DNA of 6,030 nt from JAEUMY01 sp031394355 (GTDB lineage Bacteria; Pseudomonadota; Gammaproteobacteria; Burkholderiales; Usitatibacteraceae): NCBI GenBank assembly GCA_031394355.1, contig JANNSU010000004.1, positions 1 to 6,030 of the forward strand, read 5' to 3'. The notes below the pieces were generated by a model. It was not told where the DNA came from and did no database searches. It saw only the letters and a list, made by a program, of their open reading frames with translations. Positions 5,565 through 6,030 of the stretch are shown here, piece by piece. A program made the translations under genes and the position numbers. Positions within the stretch are counted from its first letter, which is position 1. Each line of letters begins with the position of its first letter.

Positions 5565-5756
5565 GTGCTCGAACTTACTCTCCCCACCATGACCTGCGGC
5601 CATTGCGTGAGCGTCGTCACCAAGGCCATCAAGCAGACTGATCCGCGGGCATTGGTCGAAGTCGACCTCGCCAGCCACCGCGTGCGCGTCGAGACCACTG
5701 AAGACCGCGAGACCATCGCGTCGGCGGTTGCCGCGGCGGGGTACGTGCCGGACTGA
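5565..5756 (+). CDS. copZ: CopZ-like copper chaperone (HMA domain)
   Basis: From GTG 5565 this is a 63-aa single-domain heavy-metal-associated protein, the usual size for a cytosolic Cu(I) chaperone. It has the beta-alpha-beta-beta-alpha-beta pattern: LELTLPTMTCGHC at the N-terminus with ligands C11 and C14, a helix SVVTKAIKQ, strands LVEVDLAS and RVRVET, and a last helix ending AAAGY. The central GH of CGHC differs from the CASC of the CopA domains and may tune Cu(I) affinity or partner exchange; this is inference. It would deliver Cu(I) to the N-terminal domains of CopA, which is encoded divergently. Its own CueR-type promoter ends 28 nt before the start, so it should be induced by copper together with copA. 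The longer reading from ATG 5535 adds ten unstructured residues and is unlikely. A mercury-binding MerP-like role is less likely because there is no signal peptide. Confidence 0.9.
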   Translation: MLELTLPTMTCGHCVSVVTKAIKQTDPRALVEVDLASHRVRVETTEDRETIASAVAAAGYVPD

Positions 5757-5802
5757 GCGAGCTTGGTGCCGGCGAACGTCGCGCGACTGATTCTTGGGTG
5801 CG

Positions 5803-5831
5803 TTGACGCACAGTCAATGCATTCGTAAGCT
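5803..5831 (+). promoter_or_regulatory. Sigma70-like promoter with overlapping dyads upstream of the copper-storage gene
   Basis: TTGACG (5803-5808) and TAAGCT (5826-5831) are 17 bp apart, a good housekeeping promoter. The -35 region is part of two overlapping inverted repeats: TGCGT-TG-ACGCA (5799-5810) and TTGAC-GCACA-GTCAA (5803-5817). These could be an operator for an unidentified repressor or chance symmetry. It differs from the two CueR-type promoters in having a normal 17-bp spacer. The 119-bp gap 5757-5875 holds no other clear signal and no convincing terminator for copZ. Confidence 0.5.
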
Positions 5832-5875
5832 GCGATGCTTGGAAGCGGAACTGTGCGGCGGTTCAAGGATTCCAC

Positions 5876-6030
5876 ATGCCCAATCAAATCGAAGAAGCTT
5901 GTCTGCGCGCGTGTAACGAATGTGCCGCGGCTTGCCTGCAGTGCGCGACGGCTTGCCTCCAGGAGGCGGACCCCAAACCGATGGCGCGTTGCATCGCGTC
6001 GGATCTGGAGTGTGCCGACATTTGCCAACT
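5876..6030 (+). CDS. Four-helix-bundle copper-storage protein (Csp/DUF326-like), truncated by window edge
   Basis: ATG 5876 opens a frame that stays open to the window end (51 complete codons, last base pair of codon 52 at 6029-6030). Nine Cys are visible in the first 50 residues: C9, C13, C16, C20, C23, C27, C39, C46 and C50. They follow CxxxC and CxxC spacings along predicted helices (ACLRACNECAAACLQCATAC). This is the signature of the Csp/DUF326 family, in which Cys line the core of a four-helix bundle and store many Cu(I) ions. There is no signal peptide, so it should be cytosolic, like the Csp3 type rather than the exported Csp1 type. AAGGA (5865-5869) lies 6 nt upstream of the ATG. It follows copZ in the same direction with its own promoter-like sequence, and readthrough from the copZ promoter is also possible. 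The C-terminal half lies outside the window. Confidence 0.88.
   Translation, partial: MPNQIEEACLRACNECAAACLQCATACLQEADPKPMARCIASDLECADICQ

Noticed and set aside
5778..5787. Palindrome GTCGCGCGAC after copZ as a terminator
   Set aside because: It is self-complementary with no room for a loop and has no adjacent T-tract; probably chance in GC-rich sequence.
1..6030. CRISPR arrays, tRNA/rRNA genes, insertion sequences or attachment sites
   Set aside because: I saw no regularly spaced repeats, cloverleaf-forming segments, transposase motifs or flanking inverted repeats anywhere in the window.

Overview
The window looks like a chromosomal or genomic-island copper-resistance cluster from a GC-rich betaproteobacterium, most likely a member of the Burkholderiales. 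That placement is inferred from the strong G/C third-position bias and from remembered family resemblance, not from a search. Nearly every gene has a recognisable copper motif: CxCC, HxH/HCH multicopper-oxidase ligands, YHS Cys residues, CPC, MTCxxC, and CxxC/CxxxC copper-storage repeats.

Left part (1-2368, + strand) is the envelope side. It holds the end of a small helical His/Tyr/Met-bearing protein (1-210), then a 99-bp spacer with two tandem hairpins. A DUF411 protein with a signal peptide (310-765) follows, then a CueO-like multicopper oxidase with a twin-arginine region and a lipobox (821-2368). The last two genes are 55 bp apart and probably form one operon.

Middle (2467-5346, - strand) converges on the oxidase. 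It reads, in transcription order, copA (a Cu(I) P1B-1 ATPase with two N-terminal HMA domains), a 23-codon ORF, a His-rich ORF, and a YHS metal-binding ORF. These are linked by 4-nt stop/start overlaps (ATGA, ATGA, GTGA). The His-rich and YHS ORFs look like two halves of one protein split by a single missing C in a C4 run at 2736-2739. Either a frameshift or a translationally coupled chain could explain the arrangement.

Right part (5347-6030) is the cytoplasmic sensing and buffering side. The copA-copZ spacer carries two divergent MerR/CueR-type promoters, each with a 19-bp spacer and a centred 21-bp dyad, one firing into copA (-) and one into copZ (+). No cueR gene lies in the window. copZ (5565-5756, GTG start) encodes a 63-aa MTCGHC chaperone. 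After a 119-bp gap with a sigma70-like promoter and overlapping dyads comes the start of a Cys-rich four-helix-bundle copper-storage protein (5876 to the window edge).

Inferred joint function: CopZ and the storage protein buffer cytosolic Cu(I), CopA pumps it out, and the oxidase, DUF411 protein and small helical protein handle it in the envelope. The components belong to known families. The less ordinary points are the split His-rich/YHS locus, the overlap chain, the lipoprotein-type oxidase signal and the paired CueR-type sites.
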